From Streptomyces cyanogenus (GTDB taxonomy: Bacteria; Actinomycetota; Actinomycetes; Streptomycetales; Streptomycetaceae), in assembly GCF_017526105.1 (NCBI RefSeq), contig NZ_CP071839.1, positions 2,042,501 through 2,106,500 on the forward strand: 64,000 nucleotides of DNA. Direction: 5' to 3'. Position 1 is the first letter of the stretch. The number at the start of each line of letters is the position of its first letter. Positions 50,636-58,767 of the stretch are shown here, one piece after another. Below the pieces are notes generated by a model. That model saw only the letters and a program-made list of their open reading frames with translations. It ran no database searches and was not told the DNA's origin. Both the position numbers and the translations under genes were made by a program.

Positions 50636-51643
50636 TCACTGCCCGAGCGCACGGGTGCGGGCCGCGTGGAAGGCGGCCCGGGGATCGGGGTGCGCGTAGG
50701 ACCAGGGTGCCGGGGTGGCGTGCTCGCCGATGCGCTGGAACAGGGCCGCCGCCTCGGCGGGGCGGCCGGCGCAGGTCAGGGCGAAGGCGAGGTGGTTGAG
50801 GTCGATGTGGCGGCGCGGGTGCTCGTCGTGCTCCCACTCCAGCCACCAGTCGAAGCAGGCGCGCAGGACGCGCCGGGCGCGGGGGCCGGACCAGTGCCCG
50901 GAGGCGGCGGGGTCGGCCGGGGCCAGGCCGGTGGCGGCCAGGACCCGGTAGCGCTCGGCGTAGGCGACGACCGGCAGGACGGCCAGCGGGGAGTCGGCGG
51001 GGGCCTCGGCGGCGGCCAGTTCGGCGAGGTCGTAGACCTCGTGGGCCTCCGCTCCCCGGCCGCCCGCCGGCCGCTCCGCGAGGCGTGCGATCAGCAGGTG
51101 GTGGCCGTGGTGGTGCTCGGGGTGCCGGCGGCTCAGTTCACCGAAGGCGCCGAGCACCTCGCGCTCGGGGCCGCGGCCGCACGCGAGCAGCAGCCGGCCG
51201 AGCCAGGGGGTCGGGTCGGCGGGGGCGAGCGCGGCGGCGGTGTCGCAGGCCTCGCGGGCCCGGCCGGGTTCCTCCTTGCCGCGCAGGGCCCGGTGGACCA
51301 GGGCCAGGGCGAGCAGCGCGGCGGCGTCGGCGGAACCGGGCTCGGCGGCCAGCCAGTCGCTCGCCCAGGCGGCGGCGTACGGGTCCTGGGCGAGCACCCA
51401 GAGGCGGTGGCCGCGGCGGTCCCAGTCGTCGCCGGTGTGCACCAGCAGGGAGCGGGCGGCCTGCCGCCGGCCCTGGGCCAGGGCGGCCCGGGCGGTGCGC
51501 AGCTCGGCGTCGTCGAGGGCGGCGTCGAAGGCTCCGGAGTCGTCCTGGGCGGTCGCGCCGGACGGTTCCGTGGGGTCCCGGCGAGCGCCGAGCAGAGGCG
51601 GGAGAGGGGGCACCGCGGGGCTTCCTGTTTCTCGGGCTGCCAT
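50636..51643 (-). CDS. Helical repeat (TPR-like) protein of unknown function
   Basis: The 335-residue protein is rich in Ala, Leu and Arg with repeated helix pairs such as LDDAELRTARAALAQGRRQA, DAAALLALALVHRALRGKEE and LNHLAFALTCAGRPAEAAAL, the spacing of tetratricopeptide-like repeats. A central segment contains a His-rich HPEHHHGHHLLIARLAERP. No enzyme motif is seen. The ATG at 51641-51643 has only a weak ribosome site; a GTG five codons upstream is possible. It is divergent from the DMT transporter gene. Confidence 0.7.
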   Translation of the reverse strand: MAARETGSPAVPPLPPLLGARRDPTEPSGATAQDDSGAFDAALDDAELRTARAALAQGRRQAARSLLVHTGDDWDRRGHRLWVLAQDPYAAAWASDWLAAEPGSADAAALLALALVHRALRGKEEPGRAREACDTAAALAPADPTPWLGRLLLACGRGPEREVLGAFGELSRRHPEHHHGHHLLIARLAERPAGGRGAEAHEVYDLAELAAAEAPADSPLAVLPVVAYAERYRVLAATGLAPADPAASGHWSGPRARRVLRACFDWWLEWEHDEHPRRHIDLNHLAFALTCAGRPAEAAALFQRIGEHATPAPWSYAHPDPRAAFHAARTRALGQ

Positions 51644-51986
51644 CGACCGATCACGCACAGCAAACCCCCAGCCTGGGGTCGCGTCAAGCGGAACCCCACT
51701 GTTTCCGACTTCAACTTCCTGCTGCGGTACCGGACTTGGTCGCTCCGGTGCAGGTGGGCGGCGTCCCGGGCGGCCGCCCAACGGAATTTTCCTGTGGCCT
51801 ATGCCATCGCGTTCCGGGCCGTCCGCCCCGGCTTCTGTGGCGTACGCCATGGCGCCGCGCCCTCCGGTTGCGGAGCATGGCGAGTCAACCGCCCGGTTCC
51901 GGGCACTTCCGGGGCACCGCCGCCCGGGAGCGCTACAGTCGGCCACTACGCGCCCGTGGTCCGGCCGGATGATCGAGGTACACAGC
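51644..51986. other. Divergent promoter region
   Basis: The 343-base gap between the TPR-like and DMT genes holds no recognisable gene. TACAGT at 51934-51939 may be a -10 box for the DMT gene, about 45 bases before its start. A short hairpin (CCCCA/TGGGG) is near 51666-51678. Confidence 0.4.
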
Positions 51987-52883
51987 GTGTCGGTTCTGGT
52001 TCTCCTTCTCGCCGTAAGCGCGGCCTGCTGTCTGGGCTTCGGATTCGTTCTCCAGCAGGACGCGGCGCAGAAGGCGCCACTGAACGACTTCCTCTCCTTC
52101 CGGCTGCTGCTCGACCTGGTGCGGGTCCCGCGCTGGCTCGGCGGGCTCGGGCTGATGGTGGCCGGCATGGTGCTCGGCGCGGTCGCCCTGGGCAGGGGCG
52201 AGATCTCCCTGGTCGAGCCGCTGCTCGCCACCAATCTGCTGTTCGCCCTCGCCCTGTCCCGGTACCGGACCAAGCAGGCCCTGGGCCGCCAGGGCTGGGC
52301 CGGTCTGCTGCTGCTCGCGGGCGGGGTCAGCGCGTTCATCGTGGCCGGCGAGCCGCACGGCGGTGCGGCCGTCGCCGATCCGCTGCGGCACTGGCTGATC
52401 ATCGGGGCCGTGACCGGAACGGCTCTCATCCTCACGGCGTACGCCACCCGCTCCCGGCTGAGCTGGGGACCGGTACTGCTGGCCCTGGCGGCCGGGCTGC
52501 TGTACGGCGTCCAGGACGCGCTGACCCGGGTGAGCGGCGTCCGCTTCTCGGACGGCGGCTTCGCCGAGCTGCTCACCGGCTGGCAGCCGTACGGGGTGGT
52601 GGCGTGCGGGGTCACCGGGCTGGTCCTGGTGCAGAGCGCGTTCGAGACGGCCCCGCTGCGCATGTCGCTGCCCGCGCTCACGGCGGCCGAGCCGCTCGCC
52701 GGGATCCTGTGCGGGGTGGGCTTCCTCGGCGACCGGCTGCGCACCGACACCGGGGCACTGGCCTGGGAGGCGGCCGGGCTCGCGGCCGTGGTGGCGGGCA
52801 TCGTGCTGCTCGGACTGCATCCGGCGATGCCGTGCGGAGCCGTCGAGCAGGAGCACCGGGCCGGGCACCTCCAGCGACGCTGA
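51987..52883 (+). CDS. DMT (EamA-like) family membrane transporter
   Basis: The 298-residue protein has about 9-10 membrane helices, starting VSVLVLLLAVSAACCLGFGFVLQ, with EPLLATNLLFALALSRYRTKQ and EPLAGILCGVGFLGDRLRTD in equivalent positions of the two halves, as in drug/metabolite transporters. The substrate is unknown. GAGG lies 8 bases before the GTG at 51987, so this is preferred to the ATG six codons upstream. The Nudix gene follows 44 bases later. Confidence 0.88.
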   Translation: MSVLVLLLAVSAACCLGFGFVLQQDAAQKAPLNDFLSFRLLLDLVRVPRWLGGLGLMVAGMVLGAVALGRGEISLVEPLLATNLLFALALSRYRTKQALGRQGWAGLLLLAGGVSAFIVAGEPHGGAAVADPLRHWLIIGAVTGTALILTAYATRSRLSWGPVLLALAAGLLYGVQDALTRVSGVRFSDGGFAELLTGWQPYGVVACGVTGLVLVQSAFETAPLRMSLPALTAAEPLAGILCGVGFLGDRLRTDTGALAWEAAGLAAVVAGIVLLGLHPAMPCGAVEQEHRAGHLQRR

Positions 52884-52927
52884 GCCCGCCCCGCCTGGAG
52901 CCGAGTCCGCCCTGCTTGGATACGGGC

Positions 52928-53443
52928 ATGAACCCTGCTGACGAGATCCTCGACATCGTCGACGAGCACGACCGGGTCGTCGCGCAGTCCCCACGCGCCG
53001 AGGCCTACGCGCGCGGGCTGCGGCACCGCTGCGTGTTCGTCCAGGCCCGCGACGCGGAGGGCCGGCTCTTCGTGCACCGGCGCACCGCGACGAAGCTGGT
53101 GTTCCCCTCCCTGTACGACATGTTCGTCGGCGGGGTCGTCGGCGCCGGCGAGTCCTACGACGAGGCGGCGCTGCGGGAGGCCGAGGAGGAACTGGGGGTG
53201 CGCGGGCTGCCGCAGCCGGTCTTCCTCTTCAAGTTCCTGTACGACGACGGCGCCGGGCGGAGCTGGTGGTCGGCGGTGTACGAGGTGCGCTGCGAACCGC
53301 CCGTGCAGCCGCAGGCGGAAGAGGTCCAGTGGCACGCCTTCCTGCCGGAGGAGGAGGTCGAGCGGCGGCTCGGCACGTGGGAGTGGGTGCCGGACGGGCT
53401 GGCCGCGTACGAGCGGCTGCGGGCGTTCCGGGCGGCCCGGTGA
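52928..53443 (+). CDS. Nudix hydrolase
   Basis: The 171-residue protein has the Nudix box GGVVGAGESYDEAALREAEEELGV (positions about 75-98: G, E, then REAEEEL), which binds metal and hydrolyses nucleoside diphosphate linkages. The pattern FVHRRTATKLVFPSLYDMFVGG resembles the isopentenyl-diphosphate isomerase-like/YfcD subgroup. There is no ribosome site; TTGGAT at 52916-52921 lies 6 bases before the ATG, suggesting a leaderless mRNA. Confidence 0.92.
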   Translation: MNPADEILDIVDEHDRVVAQSPRAEAYARGLRHRCVFVQARDAEGRLFVHRRTATKLVFPSLYDMFVGGVVGAGESYDEAALREAEEELGVRGLPQPVFLFKFLYDDGAGRSWWSAVYEVRCEPPVQPQAEEVQWHAFLPEEEVERRLGTWEWVPDGLAAYERLRAFRAAR

Positions 53444-53464
53444 CCGCCGGGTAGGGTCGGCCGC

Positions 53465-53857
53465 GTGAGCGAATTCGTACGGAACATCCGGTTGTGGTTC
53501 GCGCCGGAGCGGGTGCGGGCCGAGGGCGGCACGCCCGACTACCGGTTCTCGCTGGCCAACGAGCGCACCTTCCTGGCCTGGCTGCGTACCGCGCTGGCGC
53601 TGATCGGCGGCGGATTCGCGGTGGACCAGTTCCTGCCGGACCTGCGCTGGGCGTGGCGGGCCGGGCTCGCGCTCGCGCTGCTCGCGGCCGGCGTGCTGTG
53701 CTCCCTGCGCGCGGTGAACCACTGGGTGCGCTGCGAGCGGGCGATGCGCCGCGGGGACGACCTGCCCGCCTCCCGCTTCCCGGCCCTGCTGAGCCTGGTC
53801 GTGGCGGTGGTGGCCGTCGCGATGGTCGTGGTCGTACTGGCCGGGTGGGAGGGATGA
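53465..53857 (+). CDS. DUF202 (YidH-like) membrane protein
   Basis: The 130-residue protein has the DUF202 signature LANERTFLAWLRTALALIGGG and three membrane helices. The function is unknown. TAGGGT at 53452-53457 is 7 bases before the GTG at 53465 with no ribosome site, so the mRNA is probably leaderless. The last 4 bases (ATGA) overlap the start of a second DUF202 gene, so the two small membrane proteins are coupled and may pair. Confidence 0.9.
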   Translation: MSEFVRNIRLWFAPERVRAEGGTPDYRFSLANERTFLAWLRTALALIGGGFAVDQFLPDLRWAWRAGLALALLAAGVLCSLRAVNHWVRCERAMRRGDDLPASRFPALLSLVVAVVAVAMVVVVLAGWEG

Positions 53858-54525
53858 CGCCACGGCCGGGTTCGGGCGACGGGGGCACGGGCGACGCGGG
53901 TTCGGGCGACGCGGGCCCGGGTGACGCGGGTTCGGGCGACGGAAGCCCGGGCGACGCGGGCCCGGGTGACGCGGGCCCGGGTGACGCGGGTTCGGGCGAC
54001 GGAAGCCCGGGCGACGCGGGTCCGGGCGACGCGGGCCCGGGTGACGCGGGTCCGGGCGACGCGGGTCCGGGTGATGGGGGTCCGGACGACGGGGGCCCGG
54101 GCGACGCGGGTTCGGGCGAAGGAAGCCCGGACGACGCGGGCCCGGACGACGCGGGCACGGACGACGCGGGCACGGGCGACGCGGGTCCGGGCGACGCGGG
54201 TCCGGAGGACGCGGGCACGGCGGGCCGGGATCCCGGGTTGCAGCCCGAGCGGACGCGGCTGGCCTGGCGGCGTACGACCCTGTCCGGTGCGGTGGTCGCC
54301 GTACTCGGCGTCAAGACGGCCCTGCACGGCGGCGCCTCGGCCACCGGCATCCTCCTGGGCGCGCTGTGCTGCGGGCTGTGGCTGGGCTTCCTCGCCGTGG
54401 CCCACCACCGCATCCGCGCCCTGTCCGCCGGCACCCCACCGCCCGCCCTCACCCCCCGCCACGCGACGGCGGCGGTGCTGTGCGCGGTGGCGATGGCCGC
54501 GTGCGCTGCCGCGCTGGTGGTGTAG
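53854..54525 (+). CDS. DUF202-like membrane protein with an N-terminal pentapeptide repeat
   Basis: The 223-residue protein begins MTPRPGSGDGG, then 23 tandem five-residue units (GDAGP, GDAGS, GDGSP and variants, residues about 8-122), all acidic and without hydrophobics, so disordered. The C-terminal 100 residues hold the DUF202-like pattern LQPERTRLAWRRTTLSGAVVAVLG and three membrane helices. GGGAGG precedes the ATG at 53854. It overlaps the preceding DUF202 gene by 4 bases. Repeat-length changes would keep the frame. Confidence 0.85.
   Translation: MTPRPGSGDGGTGDAGSGDAGPGDAGSGDGSPGDAGPGDAGPGDAGSGDGSPGDAGPGDAGPGDAGPGDAGPGDGGPDDGGPGDAGSGEGSPDDAGPDDAGTDDAGTGDAGPGDAGPEDAGTAGRDPGLQPERTRLAWRRTTLSGAVVAVLGVKTALHGGASATGILLGALCCGLWLGFLAVAHHRIRALSAGTPPPALTPRHATAAVLCAVAMAACAAALVV
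53875..54219 (+). repeat. 15-bp coding minisatellite, 23 copies
   Basis: Tandem 15-base units of the form GGCGACGCGGGTCCG occur 23 times with point variation and encode GDAGP-type pentapeptides. A higher-order pattern is visible: GDGSP-GDAGP-GDAGP-GDAGS recurs as a 60-base block, evidence of recent unequal duplication. Confidence 0.9.
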
Positions 54526-54713
54526 GCACGGCGGCGCAGGCGCGATGGTCCGGTACCGCGAGCGGAACAGGCTCACCGGCTCACGACGCGCGGCTCGGCA
54601 CCTCGCCGTGTCCTCGCATCGCCCGGGTACGTCCCGTAGGCGGGTGGTGCTCCGCCGTGCGATGCGCCGCACCGGACCCCGCGAGCCGTCCGCAGACCTT
54701 TCCGGCCACGGCG

Positions 54714-55664
54714 CTAGCCGGCGCCTTCGTCCGTCTCCCCTTCCACCGTCACCACGATCTTTCCGCGGGTGTGGCCCTCCTGGCTCAGACGGTGGGCGTC
54801 GGCGGTGCGGGTCAGCGGGAAGGTCTGCTGGACGTGGACGGTGACCACTCCTTGGTCCGCCAGGTGCGACAGGTGCCGCAGGTCCTCGGCGTCCGGGCGG
54901 ACGAAGCAGTAGCGGCCGCCGTAGGCCACCACCTCGGGGTCGGCGATCGAGGCCAGCCGGCCCTCCGGGGCGATGAGGTTGGCCGAGGTCTTCAGCGTGT
55001 CGCCGCCGATGGTGTCGAAGACCGCCTCCACCCCTTCGGGGGCGAGCCCGCGCACCCGTTCCGCCAGGCCGTCGCCGTAGGCCACCGGCTCGCCGCCCAG
55101 GGCACGGACGTGGTCGTGGTGCCGCTCGCCGGCCGTGCCGATCACCCGGGCCCCGAGGTGGGCGGCGAGCTGGACGGCTAGCGAGCCGACCCCGCCGGCC
55201 GCCGCGTGCACCAGGACGGTCTCGCCCCGCTTCACCTCCAGCGCCTTGACCAGCACCTGGTAGGCGGTGAGTCCGGCCAGCGGCAGCCCGGCGGCCTCCT
55301 CGAAGGACAGCCTGCGCGGCTTGCGGGCCAGGGTGCGCACGGGCGCGGCGACGTACTCGGCGAACGTGCCCCGGGAGAGGAAGTCCTCGCGGACGTAGCC
55401 GATGACCTCGTCGCCGACGGCGAACTCGGTGACCGCGGCACCGGGCTGCACGACCACCCCGCTGACGTCCCACCCCGGGATCACCGGGAAGACGGCGTCC
55501 AGGACCGGGTCCAGATATCCCTCGCGGCACTTCCAGTCGACGGGGTTGACGGCCGCCGCGCGCACCTTCACCAGAACCTGGTCGGGGCCGACCTTGGGGT
55601 CGCGCAGCTCGCCGTACTCCAGCACCTCGGGTCCGCCGTATCGGCGGTAGCTGATGCCCTTCAT
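54714..55664 (-). CDS. NADPH:quinone reductase-like zinc-free oxidoreductase
   Basis: The 316-residue protein is a medium-chain dehydrogenase/reductase of the quinone reductase type. It begins MKGISYRRYGGPEVLEYGEL, has the AAAVNPVDWKCREGY segment, and the NADPH motif VHAAAGGVGSLAVQLAAHLGA near 150-170. Cysteines for structural zinc are absent. The substrate is unknown. GAGGGTCGAGGGC precedes the ATG at 55662-55664. It points away from the kinase-dehydrogenase operon; 334 bases separate the starts. Confidence 0.9.
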   Translation of the reverse strand: MKGISYRRYGGPEVLEYGELRDPKVGPDQVLVKVRAAAVNPVDWKCREGYLDPVLDAVFPVIPGWDVSGVVVQPGAAVTEFAVGDEVIGYVREDFLSRGTFAEYVAAPVRTLARKPRRLSFEEAAGLPLAGLTAYQVLVKALEVKRGETVLVHAAAGGVGSLAVQLAAHLGARVIGTAGERHHDHVRALGGEPVAYGDGLAERVRGLAPEGVEAVFDTIGGDTLKTSANLIAPEGRLASIADPEVVAYGGRYCFVRPDAEDLRHLSHLADQGVVTVHVQQTFPLTRTADAHRLSQEGHTRGKIVVTVEGETDEGAG

Positions 55665-55998
55665 GCCCTCGACCCTCCGGGGTACTCGTGCGCCACGCAA
55701 CCGGGATGCCCCGGTACGCGGCTTTCGTGTGGCAGTCTTTCGGCCGCCGTCCCCCGTACCCACGAAGGGGAACGGCACCCACCGCGGCCGCCTGCACCGG
55801 CACCGCGCGGGCCCCGGGGACCGCCGCCGGCCCCCGCGGACAGAGCGCGACGGCCTCCAGGGCAGCGCACCGGGGGACCGCCGTCCTATCGTGGCTCCGG
55901 TCACGTTTCACACCGGGTTCGGCTCCCGCACTGGACGACATACCGACCGGTCGGCATCATGAGTCCTGTTCTTGTTCACCCGTTGGTAGGAGTGATGA
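55665..55998. other. Divergent promoter region
   Basis: This 334-base gap between the quinone reductase and kinase genes contains the palindromic element at 55938-55957 close to the kinase start. I see no convincing gene. Confidence 0.6.
55938..55957. promoter_or_regulatory. Probable TetR operator of the kinase-dehydrogenase operon
   Basis: ACATACCGACCGGTCGGCAT contains a perfect 12-bp palindrome (CCGACCGGTCGG) 42 bases before the kinase start. The reverse complement of 61891-61910 reads ACATACCGACTGGTTAGTCT, identical over the first 10 bases and 14 of 20 overall. Confidence 0.7.
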
Positions 55999-57021
55999 AT
56001 GAGCGCCGACCACCCGCCCGGACTCGACCTCGACCGGCTGCGCGCCCTGCTCGACCGCGAGCGCCCCGGTCTGGTGAGCGGTCCGCTGACCGGACGGCTC
56101 ATCGAGGGCGGACGGTCGAACCTCACCTACGCGCTCTCCGACGGCACCTCGAAGTGGGTCGTCCGCCGGCCTCCGCTCGGTCATGTGCTGGCCACCGCGC
56201 ACGACATGAAGCGCGAACACCGGGTCATCAGCGCCCTGTACCCGACGCAGGTGCCGGTGCCCCGCCCGGTGCTGCTGTGCGAGGACGAGGAGGTGCTCGG
56301 TGCTCCGTTCTACCTGATGGAGTTCGTGGCGGGCACCCCGTACCGCACCGCCGACCAGCTCGCCCCGCTCGGCCCGGAGCGCACCCGGAACGCGGTGCTG
56401 TCCCTGGTGGACACGCTGGTCGAGCTGCACGCGGTGGATCCGGCCGCGGTGGGCCTGGCGGACTTCGGCCGCCCCGAGGGCTTCCTGGACCGGCAACTGC
56501 GCCGCTGGGGCAAGCAGTTGGACGCCTCCCGCAACCGCGACCTGCCGGGCATCGACGAGCTGCACGCGGCCCTCGGCCGTGAACTGCCCCGCTCCCCCGC
56601 CCCGGCGGTCGTCCACGGCGACTACCGGCTCGACAACGTCCTGATCGGGGACGACGACCGGATCAAGGCGATCCTCGACTGGGAGATGTCCACGCTCGGC
56701 GACCCGCTGACCGACCTGGGCCTGCTGGTGATGTACAGCCGGCCGCTCGGGATGCCGAACTCCCCCGTCTCCACCACCGCCGAGGCACCGGGCCACCCCG
56801 ACCCGCGGGAGCTGATCGAGCGGTACGCGGCGGGCTCCGGCCGGGACGTCTCGGCCGTCTCCTGGTACACGGCGTTCGCCTGGTTCAAGCTCGCCGTGAT
56901 CCTGGAGGGCATCCACTACCGGTACACGCTCGGCCAGACGGTCGGCCGCGGCTTCGAGCTCATCGGCGACCTCGTTCCCGTCTTCATCGACAACGGACTG
57001 ACCACTCTCCAGGAAGGCTGA
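55999..57021 (+). CDS. Phosphotransferase-like kinase (APH fold), ACAD10/11- and LvaA-type
   Basis: The 340-residue protein has an aminoglycoside-phosphotransferase fold. It begins MSADHPPGLDLDRLRALLDR, then LIEGGRSNLTYALSDGTSKWVVRRPP (nucleotide loop and Lys region), the catalytic VVHGDYRLDNVL near 205-215, and the metal-binding ILDWEMSTLGDPLTDLGLL. It is of the type found fused to acyl-CoA dehydrogenase in animal ACAD10/ACAD11, and related to LvaA of levulinate catabolism. Hence it likely phosphorylates a hydroxyacyl-CoA rather than an antibiotic. AGGAG precedes the ATG. The dehydrogenase follows 5 bases later. Confidence 0.88.
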   Translation: MSADHPPGLDLDRLRALLDRERPGLVSGPLTGRLIEGGRSNLTYALSDGTSKWVVRRPPLGHVLATAHDMKREHRVISALYPTQVPVPRPVLLCEDEEVLGAPFYLMEFVAGTPYRTADQLAPLGPERTRNAVLSLVDTLVELHAVDPAAVGLADFGRPEGFLDRQLRRWGKQLDASRNRDLPGIDELHAALGRELPRSPAPAVVHGDYRLDNVLIGDDDRIKAILDWEMSTLGDPLTDLGLLVMYSRPLGMPNSPVSTTAEAPGHPDPRELIERYAAGSGRDVSAVSWYTAFAWFKLAVILEGIHYRYTLGQTVGRGFELIGDLVPVFIDNGLTTLQEG

Positions 57022-57026
57022 CCGGC

Positions 57027-58241
57027 ATGGACTTCGCGTTCGACGCGCGCACCGAGGAACTGCGCGCCAAGCTCCTCGCCTTCATGGACGAGTACGTCTA
57101 CCCGGCCGAGCCGGTCGCCGAGGAGCAGCGGGCCGCGCTCGCCTCGCCCTGGGACACCCCGGCCGTGGTCGAGGAGCTGAAGGCCGAGGCCCGCAGGCAG
57201 GGCCTGTGGAACCTCTTCCTCCCCGACGCCGAGCACGGCGCCGGGCTCACCAACCTCCAGTACGCCCCGCTCGCCGAGATCACCGGCCGCTCCCCGCACC
57301 TCGCGCCCACCGCGACCAACTGCGCCGCGCCCGACACCGGGAACATGGAGGTGCTGGCGCAGTTCGGCACCGAGGAGCAGAAGAAGCAGTGGCTGGAGCC
57401 GCTGCTGGCCGGCGAGATCCGCTCGGCGTTCGCGATGACCGAGCCGGAGGTGGCCTCGTCGGACGCCACCAACATCACCACCCACATCGAGCGGGACGGT
57501 GACGAGTACGTCATCACCGGCCGCAAGTGGTACATCTCCGGGGCGATGAACCCGGACTGCAAGATCTTCATCGTGATGGGCAAGACCGACCCGGACGGCG
57601 CCGACATCCGCCGCCAGCAGTCCATGGTCCTGGTCCCGCGTGACACCCCCGGCGTCACGGTCGAACGGGCCATGCAGGTCTTCGGCTACGAGGACCACTC
57701 GCACGGCGGCCACGCCGAGGTGGTCTTCGACCACGCGCGCGTGCCGGTGGCGAACCTCGTCGGCGAGGAGGGCGGCGGCTTCGCCATCGCCCAGGCCCGG
57801 CTCGGCCCCGGCCGGATCCACCACTGCATGCGGCTGATCGGCATGGCCGAGCGGGCGATCGAGCTGATGTGCCGGCGGGCCGTGAGCCGTACCGCGTTCG
57901 GCAAGGTGCTGGCCCAGCAGGGCGTCGTCCAGAACTGGATCGCCGACGCCCGGGTCACCGTCGAGCAGCTGCGGCTGCTGGTGCTGAAGACGGCCTGGCT
58001 GATGGACACCGTCGGCAACAAGGGCGCCCACACCGAGATCCAGGCCATCAAGATCGCGACCCCGCGCGCGGTGGTCGGCATCCTGGACCGCGCGATCCAG
58101 CTGCACGGCGCGGGCGGGGTGAGCCAGGACTTCCCGCTGGCCGAGCTGTACGCGAGCGCCCGCACGCTGATGCTCGCCGACGGCCCGGACGAGGTCCACC
58201 AGCGGTCGCTGGCCCGCCGGGAGCTGAAGCAGTACCTGTGA
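57027..58241 (+). CDS. Acyl-CoA dehydrogenase, ACAD10/11-like
   Basis: The 404-residue flavoprotein begins MDFAFDARTEELRAKLLAF and has the family's FAMTEPEVASSDATNI and YVITGRKWYISGAM segments. Near the C-terminus it reads LADGPDEVHQRSLARREL; where ordinary acyl-CoA dehydrogenases have a catalytic Glu in an (Y)EGT-type motif, this has Asp in ADGPDEVH, as I recall for ACAD10/ACAD11 and their bacterial relatives. It follows the kinase gene by 5 bases, matching the kinase-dehydrogenase fusion order. Probable role: acting on the phosphorylated acyl-CoA made by the kinase. Confidence 0.9.
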   Translation: MDFAFDARTEELRAKLLAFMDEYVYPAEPVAEEQRAALASPWDTPAVVEELKAEARRQGLWNLFLPDAEHGAGLTNLQYAPLAEITGRSPHLAPTATNCAAPDTGNMEVLAQFGTEEQKKQWLEPLLAGEIRSAFAMTEPEVASSDATNITTHIERDGDEYVITGRKWYISGAMNPDCKIFIVMGKTDPDGADIRRQQSMVLVPRDTPGVTVERAMQVFGYEDHSHGGHAEVVFDHARVPVANLVGEEGGGFAIAQARLGPGRIHHCMRLIGMAERAIELMCRRAVSRTAFGKVLAQQGVVQNWIADARVTVEQLRLLVLKTAWLMDTVGNKGAHTEIQAIKIATPRAVVGILDRAIQLHGAGGVSQDFPLAELYASARTLMLADGPDEVHQRSLARRELKQYL

Positions 58242-58324
58242 CGCCCGGGCCGGTGCGGTCAGGTCACCGCACCGGCCCTCTCCCCCTCGCCGCCCGCGTG
58301 CGCCGTTGAGCGCGGGCCCGGTGT

Positions 58325-58751
58325 GTGCTGGACCCCGACATCAGGCCGCGGGTGCTGCTGCTCGCGTTCGGCGTCGATCCCGGTTCGGCCCAGGCCCTGG
58401 ACGTCGTGCGGCGGGCCGGTGCCGCCGGGGCCGGCGGTGTGGTGCTGGGACCCGAGCGCACCGAACAGTCCGCCCGTGCCCTGCGTTCGGCCGCCGAGGA
58501 GACCGGGGTGGCGGTGCTGTACCGCACCCGGTGGTGCGACTGGGAGCAGCTGGTGGGAGTGGTGCGGGCCGGCCTGGCCGCCGCGGGGGCGTTCGCGGCC
58601 CGACCGGGACGGGCTCCTGCTGGCCGCCCTGGCCGGGGCCGGAGCCACCGTGCTGGCGGCGTTGGCCGGCAACCCGTGGCGGGTCGCGGTGAGCGTGGGC
58701 GGCGGCGCGGCCGGCTCCGCCGTGCTGTTCTTCAAGGAGATCATCGGCTAG
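58325..58751 (+). pseudogene. Frameshifted coding remnant, PucR N-terminus-like
   Basis: From a GTG at 58325 one frame shows strong G/C third-position bias: VLDPDIRPRVLLLAFGVDPG, GGVVLGPERTEQSARALRSA and EQLVGVVRAGLAAAG, reminiscent of the N-terminal region of PucR-type regulators. Near 58605 this bias passes to another frame (RDGLLLAALAGAGATVLAAL, then VAVSVGGGAAGSAVLFFKEIIG) that ends at TAG 58749-58751. A frameshift inside one old gene explains this best; two short overlapping genes are less likely, as no ribosome site is visible for either. Confidence 0.45.
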
Positions 58752-58767
58752 CCGGCCGGCCCGCGGA

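Noticed and set aside
53539..55941. An 800-codon minus-strand frame through the DUF202 repeat region
   Set aside because: The repetitive Arg/Val/Ala protein is the reverse reading of the acidic pentapeptide repeat; the plus-strand DUF202 frame has a start, ribosome site and conserved domain.
55999..57021. Aminoglycoside antibiotic resistance kinase
   Set aside because: The APH fold is shared, but the gene is fused in operon with an ACAD10/11-like dehydrogenase and acyl-CoA genes, so a metabolic kinase fits better.
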